In this document: positions 27,445 through 36,154 of the stretch, in pieces
Layout: each line of letters opens with the position of its first letter
Position numbering within the stretch: the first letter of the stretch is position 1
DNA from: Bacteroides acidifaciens
GTDB lineage: Bacteria > Bacteroidota > Bacteroidia > Bacteroidales > Bacteroidaceae
Assembly (NCBI RefSeq): GCF_024623065.1
Contig: NZ_JANJZR010000005.1
Location: 1 to 64,000, forward strand
Reading direction: 5' to 3'
Length of the DNA: 64,000 nt
Made by a program: the position numbers and the translations under genes
Notes under the pieces: model-generated
Database searches by the model: none
What the model saw: the letters and a program-made list of their open reading frames with translations, nothing else
Told to the model about the DNA's origin: nothing

Positions 27445-28594
27445 CGTTCAAACAATTATTAAAAATGAATTTACTGTGTTCCTCCGAGCATCTGATTATC
27501 CAGCCATATTCAGATGGGAAGAAGTGTTTAATATCCGTTTCATCTTTGATTTCGTATTTATTGATGGTGCGGTGGAATTTCTTATAAAACCTTTTCAGAA
27601 TACCGCTTCTTAGCAATATGCCGTAATGGTTTTGTTTGAATCCCACATAATCAATGCTACGAGCATCAACCGGGAATATCTGCCAGTTGCTTTTAATCTC
27701 TACTTTCAATTCGCCACCCAAGTAAAGCCCCATCATGTCGAGTACGAAATGCAGTGCCTCTTTGTCAGCGCATAGTATCACCATATCATCCATATAGCGA
27801 TAGTAGTAGATTTTCACCCCAAAACGCTTCATCACTATCTTAGCCAGTTCTTCTTTAACCCAATGGTCGAAATATGCTAAATAGAGATTAGCCAAATATT
27901 GACTTGTGAAATTGCCTATTGGCAGCCCCTTGTCTTTACCGTTACTATCTATTATCTTATCCAACAGCCTTAACAGTTGTTCATCCGCTATAGTGTAGCG
28001 GATTATCCTTTTCAATGCTGCGTGGTCTATGTTATCATAGAACTTCTTGATGTCAATCTTCAAACAGAACCTTGTACCTTTTCTGTCTATGATTAAAGCC
28101 GTATGCACATCCTCCATACATTTATGAATACCACGCCCTTTGATACAAGCGTATGTATTCGCAATGAAGAAGTTAGTCCAGTAACGCCCCAACACATTGA
28201 TAATGCAATGGTGTACTATCCTGTCCGGGAAGAACGGGGCAATCATAATCACCCTTTCTTTCGGCTCATATATAACCTTAATCCGATATTCACCGGGGGT
28301 ATAAGTTTCATTGCGCAAGTCCCAGTACAAGCTATCCAAATTCTCCAAAATGTTCTCATTGAACTTGGATATTTCGGTACGCTCTCCTTTGCCTTGCTGT
28401 GCCTTATATTGCGCCCGTATGAGGTTGGAGCATTCATATATCAGGTGATAAACATTCTTAATTTTCTTAGCTTGGGAAATGAATATCTTTCCTGTATCAC
28501 CGACATATAAACCGCAATCCTCAAAATCCGAGTATTGATTAAAGCAGGTATCAGCCGTATAACATAACCCGTATTCAGTCTTTACTACACCCAT
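27407..28594 (-). CDS. DGR reverse transcriptase
   Basis: 395-aa reverse transcriptase of a diversity-generating retroelement. It copies the template-repeat RNA with errors opposite adenine and delivers the cDNA to the variable repeat. Motifs in order: RT0-1 region with GEYRIKVIYEPKERVI and DRIVHH; motif A with Asp181 in LKIDIKKFYDNIDH; the DGR-specific motif IGNFTSQ (residues 226-232, where group II intron RTs have QGxxxSP); catalytic YMDD (residues 267-270). There is no maturase or nuclease domain. It lies 143 nt downstream of the template repeat, in the usual target-TR-RT order. About 45 residues precede the first family-conserved block, which is longer than usual. Confidence 0.96.
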   Translation of the reverse strand: MGVVKTEYGLCYTADTCFNQYSDFEDCGLYVGDTGKIFISQAKKIKNVYHLIYECSNLIRAQYKAQQGKGERTEISKFNENILENLDSLYWDLRNETYTPGEYRIKVIYEPKERVIMIAPFFPDRIVHHCIINVLGRYWTNFFIANTYACIKGRGIHKCMEDVHTALIIDRKGTRFCLKIDIKKFYDNIDHAALKRIIRYTIADEQLLRLLDKIIDSNGKDKGLPIGNFTSQYLANLYLAYFDHWVKEELAKIVMKRFGVKIYYYRYMDDMVILCADKEALHFVLDMMGLYLGGELKVEIKSNWQIFPVDARSIDYVGFKQNHYGILLRSGILKRFYKKFHRTINKYEIKDETDIKHFFPSEYGWIIRCSEEHSKFIFNNCLNDGSKCFDYRAAG

Positions 28595-28737
28595 TTGTGC
28601 CGTTGTTCTAAAACAGAGCTTTCAATTACTTACTTGCACCGTCCTAATCCATATTATTTTACCAACTATCAGACGTGCCGATAGTCCCTGTGAGGTAAGG
28701 GCGTGGCAGCAACAGTTATAAGTTGAAACCACGGTAA

Positions 28738-28844
28738 AAGCGGAACCCAATGTTCGCATTCGCATTCGAGGAACGATTATTCGCATTCAGATAACCGAAA
28801 CCCGCATTCGCACCATTATTCGCATTAGCAGACAAAAGGGCACC
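28738..28844 (-). repeat. DGR template repeat (TR)
   Basis: 107 bp in the gap between the adhesin and reverse-transcriptase genes, aligning without gaps to the variable repeat at 28940-29046 (offset 202). On the coding (minus) strand it is rich in AAT/AAC codons (eleven Asn-type triplets). All 16 differences from the variable repeat are at template adenines (plus-strand T), the signature of adenine mutagenesis. The rest of 28595-28926 has no gene and probably belongs to the structured TR RNA and its flanks. Confidence 0.96.
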
Positions 28845-28926
28845 AGCCGCCACAACCCTGTTATGTTTTTATTTTTTTCAATCCAACGCCATTTTCGTTG
28901 CTCCGTTCACCGAGTTTTGCAGTCCG

Positions 28927-30288
28927 TCAAAAACGGCACAAGCGGAACCCAACGTACGCAAGCGCAACCGAGGAACGATTACCCGCAGACAGATAACCGA
29001 AACCCGCACTCGCACCATGAAGCGCACGAGCAGACAAAAGGGCACCATACCAGCCTACAGCAGACCACGTACTACCACCTGTGGGAGTCCAATAGTAATC
29101 GCAATACCCTTTATTACTTGAACCTCCTACTTTTTCGGCAAAGGAATAACCTTTAGTGGAATGAGCCATAGAAAGCACATAGCCCTCAGTTCGTGGAAGC
29201 TCCGTAATGGCTTCATATCCGATAGGTACGGTAGTAGCACTATCTGAATGAGAGGTGAATTTTGTCGGGTCTTCGCATACATAGGCAATAGACACATCCG
29301 CTTTATGCCAAATTAGTACATCATCAGCAAGCATCCACAAGTATTCATAAGGAGTTTCCAAGCCACGGTAAGAGGTTACTTGTACCACCTTATCGCCACC
29401 AGTCCATCCCTTGATGGTGTAGGACACCTTACCCGTGTTGTTTCCCAGCGTTGCAGTAACACCGCAAGGCACAAAGGGTCTGTAACCTCCCCATGTATTC
29501 CACTCCGTACCATTAACAACCGGACCACTCCCTAAGCCTCCTTGATGGAATCCGTCAGCAGTCAGCGTTTCGGTGTAAGCATCTTGGCAGTGCAATGAGG
29601 CATATTCCACACGTTGCAACCAAGCAATTTCATTGTACACCCTGTACGCCCCGTGGTGTGTTCCGTTCTTGCAAAGAGGACGAACACCAGCCTTTGAAAT
29701 GGAAGTACGAGGCATACCCAACATGGAGTTGTAAGTACCATCCTTAGCGGCATCACCAGCACCCGAACCACCTCTGAATTGTGCGGCATTCGCTTTGAGT
29801 ATAACAAATCCGTCTGAATCCCTTGCAATTTCATCGCCATTCCAAGTGAGCCAACATCCCGAAACGGCTACAGAGTTGGTAATATCCACCGTTGCATACC
29901 ACGGGCTTACCGTCTTTCGTTCCATCTTGATAAAGCCGGGCAACGGATATTCGGAATAGGCACGAATCCATTTCGTCCCCTCTATCTCCAACTTGAAGTA
30001 ATATTCCGGCTTTTCAAGCATTACATTACCGTCCGTGCTGTCAATCACAGCCGTTGCACCCGAATCCTTTTTACGGCTGTCATTTTGGTTAAGGTAATAC
30101 TTAACCGAGCCGTCAGGGTTTTCCACAAAGCGTTTCAGCTTCGCTTGAATGGGTAATGTACGGTGCAAATCCAAATTACCCACACGCTTTAGTTTGTAGT
30201 CCTGTGAGTTGAAATCACCTTGCACCCCATACCATTGGTCGTAAGGATATTGCGGTTTCGTGTTTCCGCTTCCCAATAATAATCCCAT
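28927..30288 (-). CDS. DGR-diversified phage tail adhesin (C-type-lectin-like fold expected)
   Basis: 453 aa. The C-terminal third has features of the formylglycine-generating-enzyme/C-type-lectin scaffold of DGR targets: YNEIAWLQRVEY, GYEAITELPRTEGYVLSMAHSTKG, and the terminal GxGYxSAGNRSSxxxxxxGFR block that contains the variable repeat. The N-terminal part (GDFNSQDYKLKRVGNLDLHRTLPIQAKLKRFVENPDG) probably anchors the protein to the tail. It sits between the tail-tip gene and the TR/RT, so it should be the receptor-binding protein at the tail end, with the hypervariable face contacting the host surface. The receptor is unknown. Confidence 0.92.
   Translation of the reverse strand: MGLLLGSGNTKPQYPYDQWYGVQGDFNSQDYKLKRVGNLDLHRTLPIQAKLKRFVENPDGSVKYYLNQNDSRKKDSGATAVIDSTDGNVMLEKPEYYFKLEIEGTKWIRAYSEYPLPGFIKMERKTVSPWYATVDITNSVAVSGCWLTWNGDEIARDSDGFVILKANAAQFRGGSGAGDAAKDGTYNSMLGMPRTSISKAGVRPLCKNGTHHGAYRVYNEIAWLQRVEYASLHCQDAYTETLTADGFHQGGLGSGPVVNGTEWNTWGGYRPFVPCGVTATLGNNTGKVSYTIKGWTGGDKVVQVTSYRGLETPYEYLWMLADDVLIWHKADVSIAYVCEDPTKFTSHSDSATTVPIGYEAITELPRTEGYVLSMAHSTKGYSFAEKVGGSSNKGYCDYYWTPTGGSTWSAVGWYGALLSARALHGASAGFGYLSAGNRSSVALAYVGFRLCRF
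28940..29046 (-). repeat. DGR variable repeat (VR)
   Basis: The last part of the adhesin gene (residues about 415-450 of 453). Compared with the template, ten Asn codons plus one Ile codon are the diversifiable sites; here they read R, L, H, S, S, G, V, L, Y and I-to-V, with one Asn unchanged. The conserved ends, GALLSA and GFRL, match the template exactly. A short CCGT-N5-ACGG hairpin follows at 28924-28936, where some DGRs have a target-recognition hairpin; with only 4 bp it is weak. Confidence 0.96.
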
Positions 30289-30290
30289 AG

Positions 30291-30587
30291 CTATAAGTTA
30301 TTTAATGTTTCACCAGCACCCCAATACACATCATATACCGAAAGGTCGATACCGTTTGGGGATATTACGGTTATCGCTCCGGGCGTCCAATCCCCGATAG
30401 GTACGGGGAACATACTAAATTCCTTATCACAAATGAGCTTGCATTTAAGCAGCGTACTTGTTTCCATCGTAACCTCTTTAGGTCGTACAAAGATGGTAAA
30501 CGGAACACCACCCAAAGCAAAACCATTGGAAAGGTCTGTAACCTTGCCTTTGGAAAGAATCCGCAGGCTATACATTGTTGTTTCCAT
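30291..30587 (-). CDS. Small phage tail-region protein
   Basis: 98 aa, no cysteine-rich or membrane segments, predicted all-beta (MYSLRILSKGKVTDLSNGFALGG, then a proline-rich section IGDWTPGAITVISPNG). It ends 2 nt before the adhesin gene and is probably a tail-tip or adhesin-assembly component. I do not recognise it. The start MYSL or the slightly earlier METTMYSL at 30587 are both possible. Confidence 0.65.
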   Translation of the reverse strand: METTMYSLRILSKGKVTDLSNGFALGGVPFTIFVRPKEVTMETSTLLKCKLICDKEFSMFPVPIGDWTPGAITVISPNGIDLSVYDVYWGAGETLNNL

Positions 30588-30619
30588 AATTCACTAAGTA
30601 AATCAAGTTTATCTAACTG

Positions 30620-30627
30620 CAAATATA
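30620..30627 (-). promoter_or_regulatory. -7 element before the adhesin/DGR/lysis unit
   Basis: Minus-strand TATATTTG, 33 bp before the 98-aa gene's start. The palindromic operator at 30633-30655 lies where the -33 box and spacer would be, so a bound protein would control this promoter. Confidence 0.6.
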
Positions 30628-30632
30628 ATCAT

Positions 30633-30655
30633 AAATGTGTTCGCTAAACACATTT
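30633..30655. promoter_or_regulatory. Palindromic operator, site A
   Basis: AAATGTGTT-CGCTA-AACACATTT, a perfect 9-bp-arm palindrome. It is the best example of a motif found at five places in the prophage, four of them next to or between transcription units. It directly precedes the -7 element at 30620-30627. Confidence 0.7.
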
Positions 30656-30680
30656 TCAGACAAAACTAAACACATGAGGG

Positions 30681-30737
30681 CTATTTACATCCACCCTTGC
30701 CTTTTTTACTTGTTTTCTTACCGCCTTTCTTTGCCAT
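30681..30737 (-). CDS. Micro-ORF: 18-aa Lys/Gly-rich peptide
   Basis: Encodes MAKKGGKKTSKKGKGGCK, too short for normal gene finding. It has a perfect Shine-Dalgarno sequence (AAAGGAGGTG, 30744-30753) six nt before its ATG, stronger than that of most phage genes here. It lies between the tail-tip gene (stop at 30761) and the next promoter. The peptide is highly basic with a single Cys near the end. Its function is unknown; DNA or RNA binding is only a guess from composition. Confidence 0.6.
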   Translation of the reverse strand: MAKKGGKKTSKKGKGGCK

Positions 30738-30760
30738 TATAAACACCTCCTTTCAATATA

Positions 30761-33700
30761 TCAATATTTATAATCCCAATCCGGGGCAAACACTACAAAA
30801 TTGAAATTGCCGTCATTCCTTGAACTATCATCGGAAGTCATTACCTCAAAATAGGTAGAATATTGTACATACACATTCGCCTTTAACGGGTTAGAGCCTC
30901 CGCTTATAGTACCATTTCCGCAAACCATTACCATGTAGCCGCTTGGCAGTGTACCATTCGCAAACGAAAGTCTGTAACGCCCGGTATCTTGTCTTGATGC
31001 GGTAAATACCTCTCTTAGGTTTCTGCCATCGAAAAACTTGCCGCTTACACTTGCGCCACTACTACCATAGAACGTACCCATCGCCATAATACGGGCAAAA
31101 CGCCCAGTAGCTCCATTTGTTATAAAATCATCTCTTGAAAAACGGCTTGTTATCGTCCACTCTCCAAGAATTTTACTTGGCGTACTTCCATTACGCTCAA
31201 AACAAGTCATTTCGACAATTTCTTGCGGTCTTATTAAAGCATATAAAGATGAACTTGACGAAGTAACATTATCAGTTATTGAAAACGTATTCATCTCAAC
31301 AAGATAATTGGCTTTACCAAAAGCCCCACTATTATAAAGCCGACATACTTTACCTATATCCTCTTTTTCATAGCCCATAGTAATATTGCGTTCGCTTGTC
31401 GTTTCCGGAAGATAGAATAGGTTTACATCGGAGAAATTGCCGCTAAATCCTGTTGATAGTTGCAATGTGCCTTTTAGACGTACTTCGCCTTTATTCCCGT
31501 CCATATATACATTTCCATTCTGACTTTCCAAACGTCCGTTACGGAATACCCACCCGGCTATATTGGCGTTTTCAGCCAACAATAGGTTGGTTGCCACACT
31601 CTCGAATTGCGCCCCAAAAGTATTCCATTTGCTTGTGTTGGTCGGCACGACACCCGAGAACGTTCCTGCATCAATACGGGCAACATAAAACACATTATTG
31701 TACTTTACCACATCTAACCTGTATTTGTTGCCGTAATAAGTTTTGCTACTACTGTACAATCCTTGATATACAGCAGCCGGGCTATCTCCTTTTTCGCCCT
31801 TATCACCCGGTTCGCCTTTATCACCTTTCGACCCCGTGACACATATTGCAGCCGTGGTGTCGCTCGTTCCATTCGTATAAGTGATAACCGAGCGTGTCCA
31901 TATATACCATTTATCTTTCCAAGTTGGGCGTGTTGTACCCCATGAGCCACCAAGCAATGAGGTTGCCGAACTGGATAGGTAGTATTGCTCCACAATGGAC
32001 GATACCCCAACACCAGTAGTACCCTTGCCGCCTGTAATACAAACCGCCTTAGTGTATGTGGTCGTATTATCGGAATAAGACACTTTCGTTCTACTCCATA
32101 TATACCGCCCGTCAATCCATGTAGGAGCGGTTGTCTGCCACCCCGTAGTAGGCGCAACGGTATTAGACGTGCTTTGCGCATACTCCACATCTGCCAACGT
32201 TACACTCGTACCCGGTTCGCCTTTATCACCATTATAGGAGTTTATACGTACAGGGGTACTCCATTTCTGTACCATCGTGTCTGCCTTGCCATTCATCACG
32301 GAAGCAATATCATTCACAGGCAAAGCTCCCATCAGCAAACGCACATCATCGAAATATACGGCAGAGCCGAATACATCATCATCGTAAATAGCAAAGCCTA
32401 CAGCCATGATATTAACACTGCCACTATGTAATTGCTCCCCGTTTTTGAATACCGTAACGGTGCGGTCATTGAAGCGGAATGCAAGGTGAAACCACGTGTT
32501 AGGCGTGATTGCAATACTCTTTTCCACATAGTGCCTACCGTTATACCCGTTCAACATCCACTTTATTTGCCTTTGTTCTGACTTCATCCAAAAACAGAGT
32601 GTAAAACTTTCCCCAAAGGGTAAATCATAAGGAATACGGCTCTCCATTCCACCACTCAGATTGAGGGCATATCTCGTTCCGTCCTTTACCACCGTTCCAC
32701 TACCCAATACGCCATTGTAGCCATTACCCGAAACATCAGAAAAATTGTTTTCCTCAATGGGCAAATAGAACTTGGTACGGTCTGCAAGCCCGGACTTCTT
32801 AGCCATGATGCACCACAAGTATTCAAACTCATCAAGTGTTGGCATTTCCGTAGTCCATCCGGCAGGATTGGAAGAATTAATATCCAAAGTGGGGGGCGTT
32901 GAAGTCGAGCCATTTTTAGCGTAACGGTATTCGTAGTATTCGCCAGCTCCGGCATCCGTTCCACCCGTACCCGATTCTCCTTTAATTAAAGCCCACGTGT
33001 AATCCATCGGGTTGTCGCTGTCTTTCTGCACATAGTCGGTGTATTGCCCTATGTAATCGCCCGGCTCTTCACCATTGTTTGCAGTGAACGACATTCCCCC
33101 GTTGTCCGAATACTTGATATGGAAGTATGGAGTACGCCCATCTTCACCGGGTAAACCGGGCGTTCCGTCTTGTCCTTTCGTGTCGCTCCACTTGTAGGCA
33201 CTTGGTTTGTCGCTATCGGTGGGTATCATATCCACATACAAACCCAACCATCTTCCGGGTGTTTCACCGTTTCCGGCTGTGAACGTTTTGCCGCCATCAT
33301 CGGAATACTTCTTATGAAGATAGCTACTCTTTCCATCTTCCCCCTTAATAGCTCCAACATCTTTCCAGTTCGTGCCATCCCAAATATAGAGGTTGCCCCC
33401 GATTAGATAAGCATCGCCCTCTGAATTTCCAACGGTAGGCAGTTGTGAAACATTGTCCTTAGAACCTTTGATATTGATTGAAGTACCATCAGCACCACGC
33501 ACACGAAAAGGAATACCCCACGCACCCTCCGTATCGGTCTTGGCGTTCTTTATACTCATCCAAACCACGTTTTCGGACGAAGTTCTGTGCCAACCTCCCG
33601 TAGAGCCATCCCCCGTAGGGGTGGCAGGCTTGGTTTCACTGTCATTATAGGTATAGAATACGGATAAACCGCTTTCTCCCTTATCCCCAGTAGAACCTTT

Positions 33701-36154
33701 CGCCACAACCGACCAATATACGGAATTGGTAGGCAGGTTGCCCATGCTTGGCGTGGGGTTGGTGTATCGGTAAGTACACGTTTCACCATTCACCGTATAA
33801 GTCACCTCATCCCCGGCATAGTACACGTACTTCGGATTATATGTGCCACGGAACACCCCGATATGTGAGGTGTCCCCACTATCAGAAAGCAAACGGACGT
33901 TGTGCAATGTTAATTGGCGTTTTGCCGTTACGTTCCAATCAATAGAACTTGAAGAATCACCGATACGGAACTTGTTGCCGTCCAAATCCAAATAGCACTC
34001 CTTATCGCTTGTTATAATCTTACCCGTAGTGATAGTGTTTCCGTTGATACGGGTAAATCCGTAGGTAGTGGTAAAGTCCCTGAAATCATCATCCGAATGC
34101 ACCGACCCCAATATACCCACTTGGAAATAATAGTTGTTCGGGTCTTCGGTTGGTTCAACCTTTAGTTGTTCCTGTGTCACATACCAAATGCCATCCGTGC
34201 TTTTCTTGGAGCACTTGGCAAACACATAGTACCCCTTTGGGCTTGATAGAGTGAATGAGCCAGCCGCCATGTTCCAATGCTTGATTATCTCATCATCAAT
34301 AGTCAAGTGAGCCAATACCCCGGCAGAAGCATCAAAACGATTGGATATTCCGTTTACGTTGGCTTGCAGTATCACATCTATCAAAACAAATTGTTGGCTC
34401 TTAGACCCCACCGTAAGCATATTGGTGTCAATGGAATTGGGCTTGATGTTTTCGGGGTCAAAATAACCGTCCGTATCATACACCATTGTACGCAGTTCCT
34501 CTGTTGTACGCCATCCCCTCCGTGCCTTAGTCAAGTCCCGAAGCCGATTGTTTTCTATGATTGTTTCGTGCCGTCCCACATCCACAACCGTTTGAGTGAT
34601 TGGGGAAATGGCTGTAATGTCCGAAAGGGTCAGTGTATAGTCATGCTCCACAAGCAGGTTCTTTGTCACCTTTTGGATGCGGATATTCTTCTCAATACCG
34701 AAACGCTCATCTTTCACGGGTACATAGTTACCCACATGAAAGACGGTTGTTTCGCTATCGCTTGGCAAAGCGTTCAGAAAGTAGGAGCGTTCAAAGGTAA
34801 GCTGATATTGCGCCCGTGCCTGTGTGCGTGGCTTGAACTCGTTATATCCGGCATACCATAAATCTTCCTCTGCATCATCTTCATAAGATTTAGGCAGGTG
34901 AATATCCGTAATCTTATACGTGTCACCCTCCGTTATTCGGTAAGCCTCGCTTTCAGTGGTAGGAATAGTTAGCCCCCTGTTGTCCGTAAATGGAATGAGC
35001 GTAAACCTTTTTGTTGCATGGTCGTATCCTCCCTTTTGCGCCAATTCAAATTGTTGTCCGGCTAATTTACCCGAAATGAAAGTAATCTTTGCCGATACCT
35101 CGTTAATCAGATACTTTGTACCTTTATCGTCTTTCTCGTTCAGGTCAAAGTCCATTGTATCATCAATGAAGCTGTTTATATCATCAGCCACCAAAGCAGT
35201 AACCGTACCCGTCCGTTTCGGGAAAATATTATCATACGTCACAGCATCCTCATCACTACCCAGTGCATCCCTCAAATCGCCATCCTCCAAATAACGCTTG
35301 TTATCATCGGATATGCCTATATATTCGCTCTGAGGCGGTACTATTGTACCGTCCCATAGTTTGTGTTCCTTTTTGTTCAAACGCACTGGAAACGGAAGCT
35401 GTAGGCGTTCTGAATAGTCCCTGTAATCACTCCGAATGTTGGTCGTGCCACCCTCCACCCAAAGTCTTGTGATAATGGTCTTATCATCTACCTTTTGCTC
35501 TTTGAGCTTGTACAAGCCGTTGCCTTTGCCCCACTCAAAGAAAGCGTTGCCACCCGGGGGCACAACTTTTGCACCGAACTTTCCTATGTGGATGGTACGC
35601 ACCCCGTCCTTTTGGGTAATGAGAAACTCCAAATCAAATTCACGGTCACTGCAAAGCATTTGCAAAACCTGTAGGCAATTGTTACGGGCAAAGGAAATGG
35701 TACGGGGTTCTGTGTCCGGGCAATTAGCTTCATCGAAAGCCCATAAGCCCGGATAGTCACGGCTCACGTTGTAGATAAGCACCTTTACAAAGTCCCGGAT
35801 ATTATAAGTGAGGTCAAACGTGCTTTTGCTGGATTTCCCGTTTGCATCGGTGTTTCGGTACAGGCTTTTCATCAGCTCGTACATCACTCCGTAGAAAGTG
35901 GCATCATGCACATAATGGTTGTCCGAAAGCATTTCACGGTTCACCTTAGTACGGATGGTGTATTCTTCACCCTCCACTATGATTTTATCTCCCTTGCCTA
36001 AATTAAGCAACTCAGAGGAAACAATGGAAAGCTGTACGTTATCATCCCCCATTAAGGAACTGTTTTGAGCGGCTGATTTCAGCGTACAAAACGGCTCTTT
36101 GGAAAACAAGCGTACCTTTTCACCGTTGCGCCTGATTATTTCAAGAGTTCCCAT
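30761..36154 (-). CDS. Phage tail-tip / receptor-interaction protein, multidomain
   Basis: 1797 aa. The N-terminal 560 residues look like a phage tail endopeptidase-like/tail-hub domain (MGTLEIIRRNGEKVRLF ... RDFVKVLIYNVSRDYPGLWAFDE). The middle is modular: two copies of a roughly 65-aa unit (HKKYSDDGG..., HIKYSDNGG...; near residues 945 and 1011), a LamG/concanavalin-like domain (about 1130-1290), two copies of another unit ending YIWxRT..YT.....AxCxTG (about 1315-1450), and collagen-like GxK/GxP stretches (GDKGEPG, GEKGDSP). The C-terminal 200 residues are beta-rich. It overlaps the upstream distal-tail gene by 19 nt. Confidence 0.85.
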   Translation of the reverse strand: MGTLEIIRRNGEKVRLFSKEPFCTLKSAAQNSSLMGDDNVQLSIVSSELLNLGKGDKIIVEGEEYTIRTKVNREMLSDNHYVHDATFYGVMYELMKSLYRNTDANGKSSKSTFDLTYNIRDFVKVLIYNVSRDYPGLWAFDEANCPDTEPRTISFARNNCLQVLQMLCSDREFDLEFLITQKDGVRTIHIGKFGAKVVPPGGNAFFEWGKGNGLYKLKEQKVDDKTIITRLWVEGGTTNIRSDYRDYSERLQLPFPVRLNKKEHKLWDGTIVPPQSEYIGISDDNKRYLEDGDLRDALGSDEDAVTYDNIFPKRTGTVTALVADDINSFIDDTMDFDLNEKDDKGTKYLINEVSAKITFISGKLAGQQFELAQKGGYDHATKRFTLIPFTDNRGLTIPTTESEAYRITEGDTYKITDIHLPKSYEDDAEEDLWYAGYNEFKPRTQARAQYQLTFERSYFLNALPSDSETTVFHVGNYVPVKDERFGIEKNIRIQKVTKNLLVEHDYTLTLSDITAISPITQTVVDVGRHETIIENNRLRDLTKARRGWRTTEELRTMVYDTDGYFDPENIKPNSIDTNMLTVGSKSQQFVLIDVILQANVNGISNRFDASAGVLAHLTIDDEIIKHWNMAAGSFTLSSPKGYYVFAKCSKKSTDGIWYVTQEQLKVEPTEDPNNYYFQVGILGSVHSDDDFRDFTTTYGFTRINGNTITTGKIITSDKECYLDLDGNKFRIGDSSSSIDWNVTAKRQLTLHNVRLLSDSGDTSHIGVFRGTYNPKYVYYAGDEVTYTVNGETCTYRYTNPTPSMGNLPTNSVYWSVVAKGSTGDKGESGLSVFYTYNDSETKPATPTGDGSTGGWHRTSSENVVWMSIKNAKTDTEGAWGIPFRVRGADGTSINIKGSKDNVSQLPTVGNSEGDAYLIGGNLYIWDGTNWKDVGAIKGEDGKSSYLHKKYSDDGGKTFTAGNGETPGRWLGLYVDMIPTDSDKPSAYKWSDTKGQDGTPGLPGEDGRTPYFHIKYSDNGGMSFTANNGEEPGDYIGQYTDYVQKDSDNPMDYTWALIKGESGTGGTDAGAGEYYEYRYAKNGSTSTPPTLDINSSNPAGWTTEMPTLDEFEYLWCIMAKKSGLADRTKFYLPIEENNFSDVSGNGYNGVLGSGTVVKDGTRYALNLSGGMESRIPYDLPFGESFTLCFWMKSEQRQIKWMLNGYNGRHYVEKSIAITPNTWFHLAFRFNDRTVTVFKNGEQLHSGSVNIMAVGFAIYDDDVFGSAVYFDDVRLLMGALPVNDIASVMNGKADTMVQKWSTPVRINSYNGDKGEPGTSVTLADVEYAQSTSNTVAPTTGWQTTAPTWIDGRYIWSRTKVSYSDNTTTYTKAVCITGGKGTTGVGVSSIVEQYYLSSSATSLLGGSWGTTRPTWKDKWYIWTRSVITYTNGTSDTTAAICVTGSKGDKGEPGDKGEKGDSPAAVYQGLYSSSKTYYGNKYRLDVVKYNNVFYVARIDAGTFSGVVPTNTSKWNTFGAQFESVATNLLLAENANIAGWVFRNGRLESQNGNVYMDGNKGEVRLKGTLQLSTGFSGNFSDVNLFYLPETTSERNITMGYEKEDIGKVCRLYNSGAFGKANYLVEMNTFSITDNVTSSSSSLYALIRPQEIVEMTCFERNGSTPSKILGEWTITSRFSRDDFITNGATGRFARIMAMGTFYGSSGASVSGKFFDGRNLREVFTASRQDTGRYRLSFANGTLPSGYMVMVCGNGTISGGSNPLKANVYVQYSTYFEVMTSDDSSRNDGNFNFVVFAPDWDYKY

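Noticed and set aside
28738..29046. Simple tandem duplication of the adhesin's end
   Set aside because: All 16 differences lie at template adenines, which random divergence would not give, and a DGR reverse transcriptase follows.
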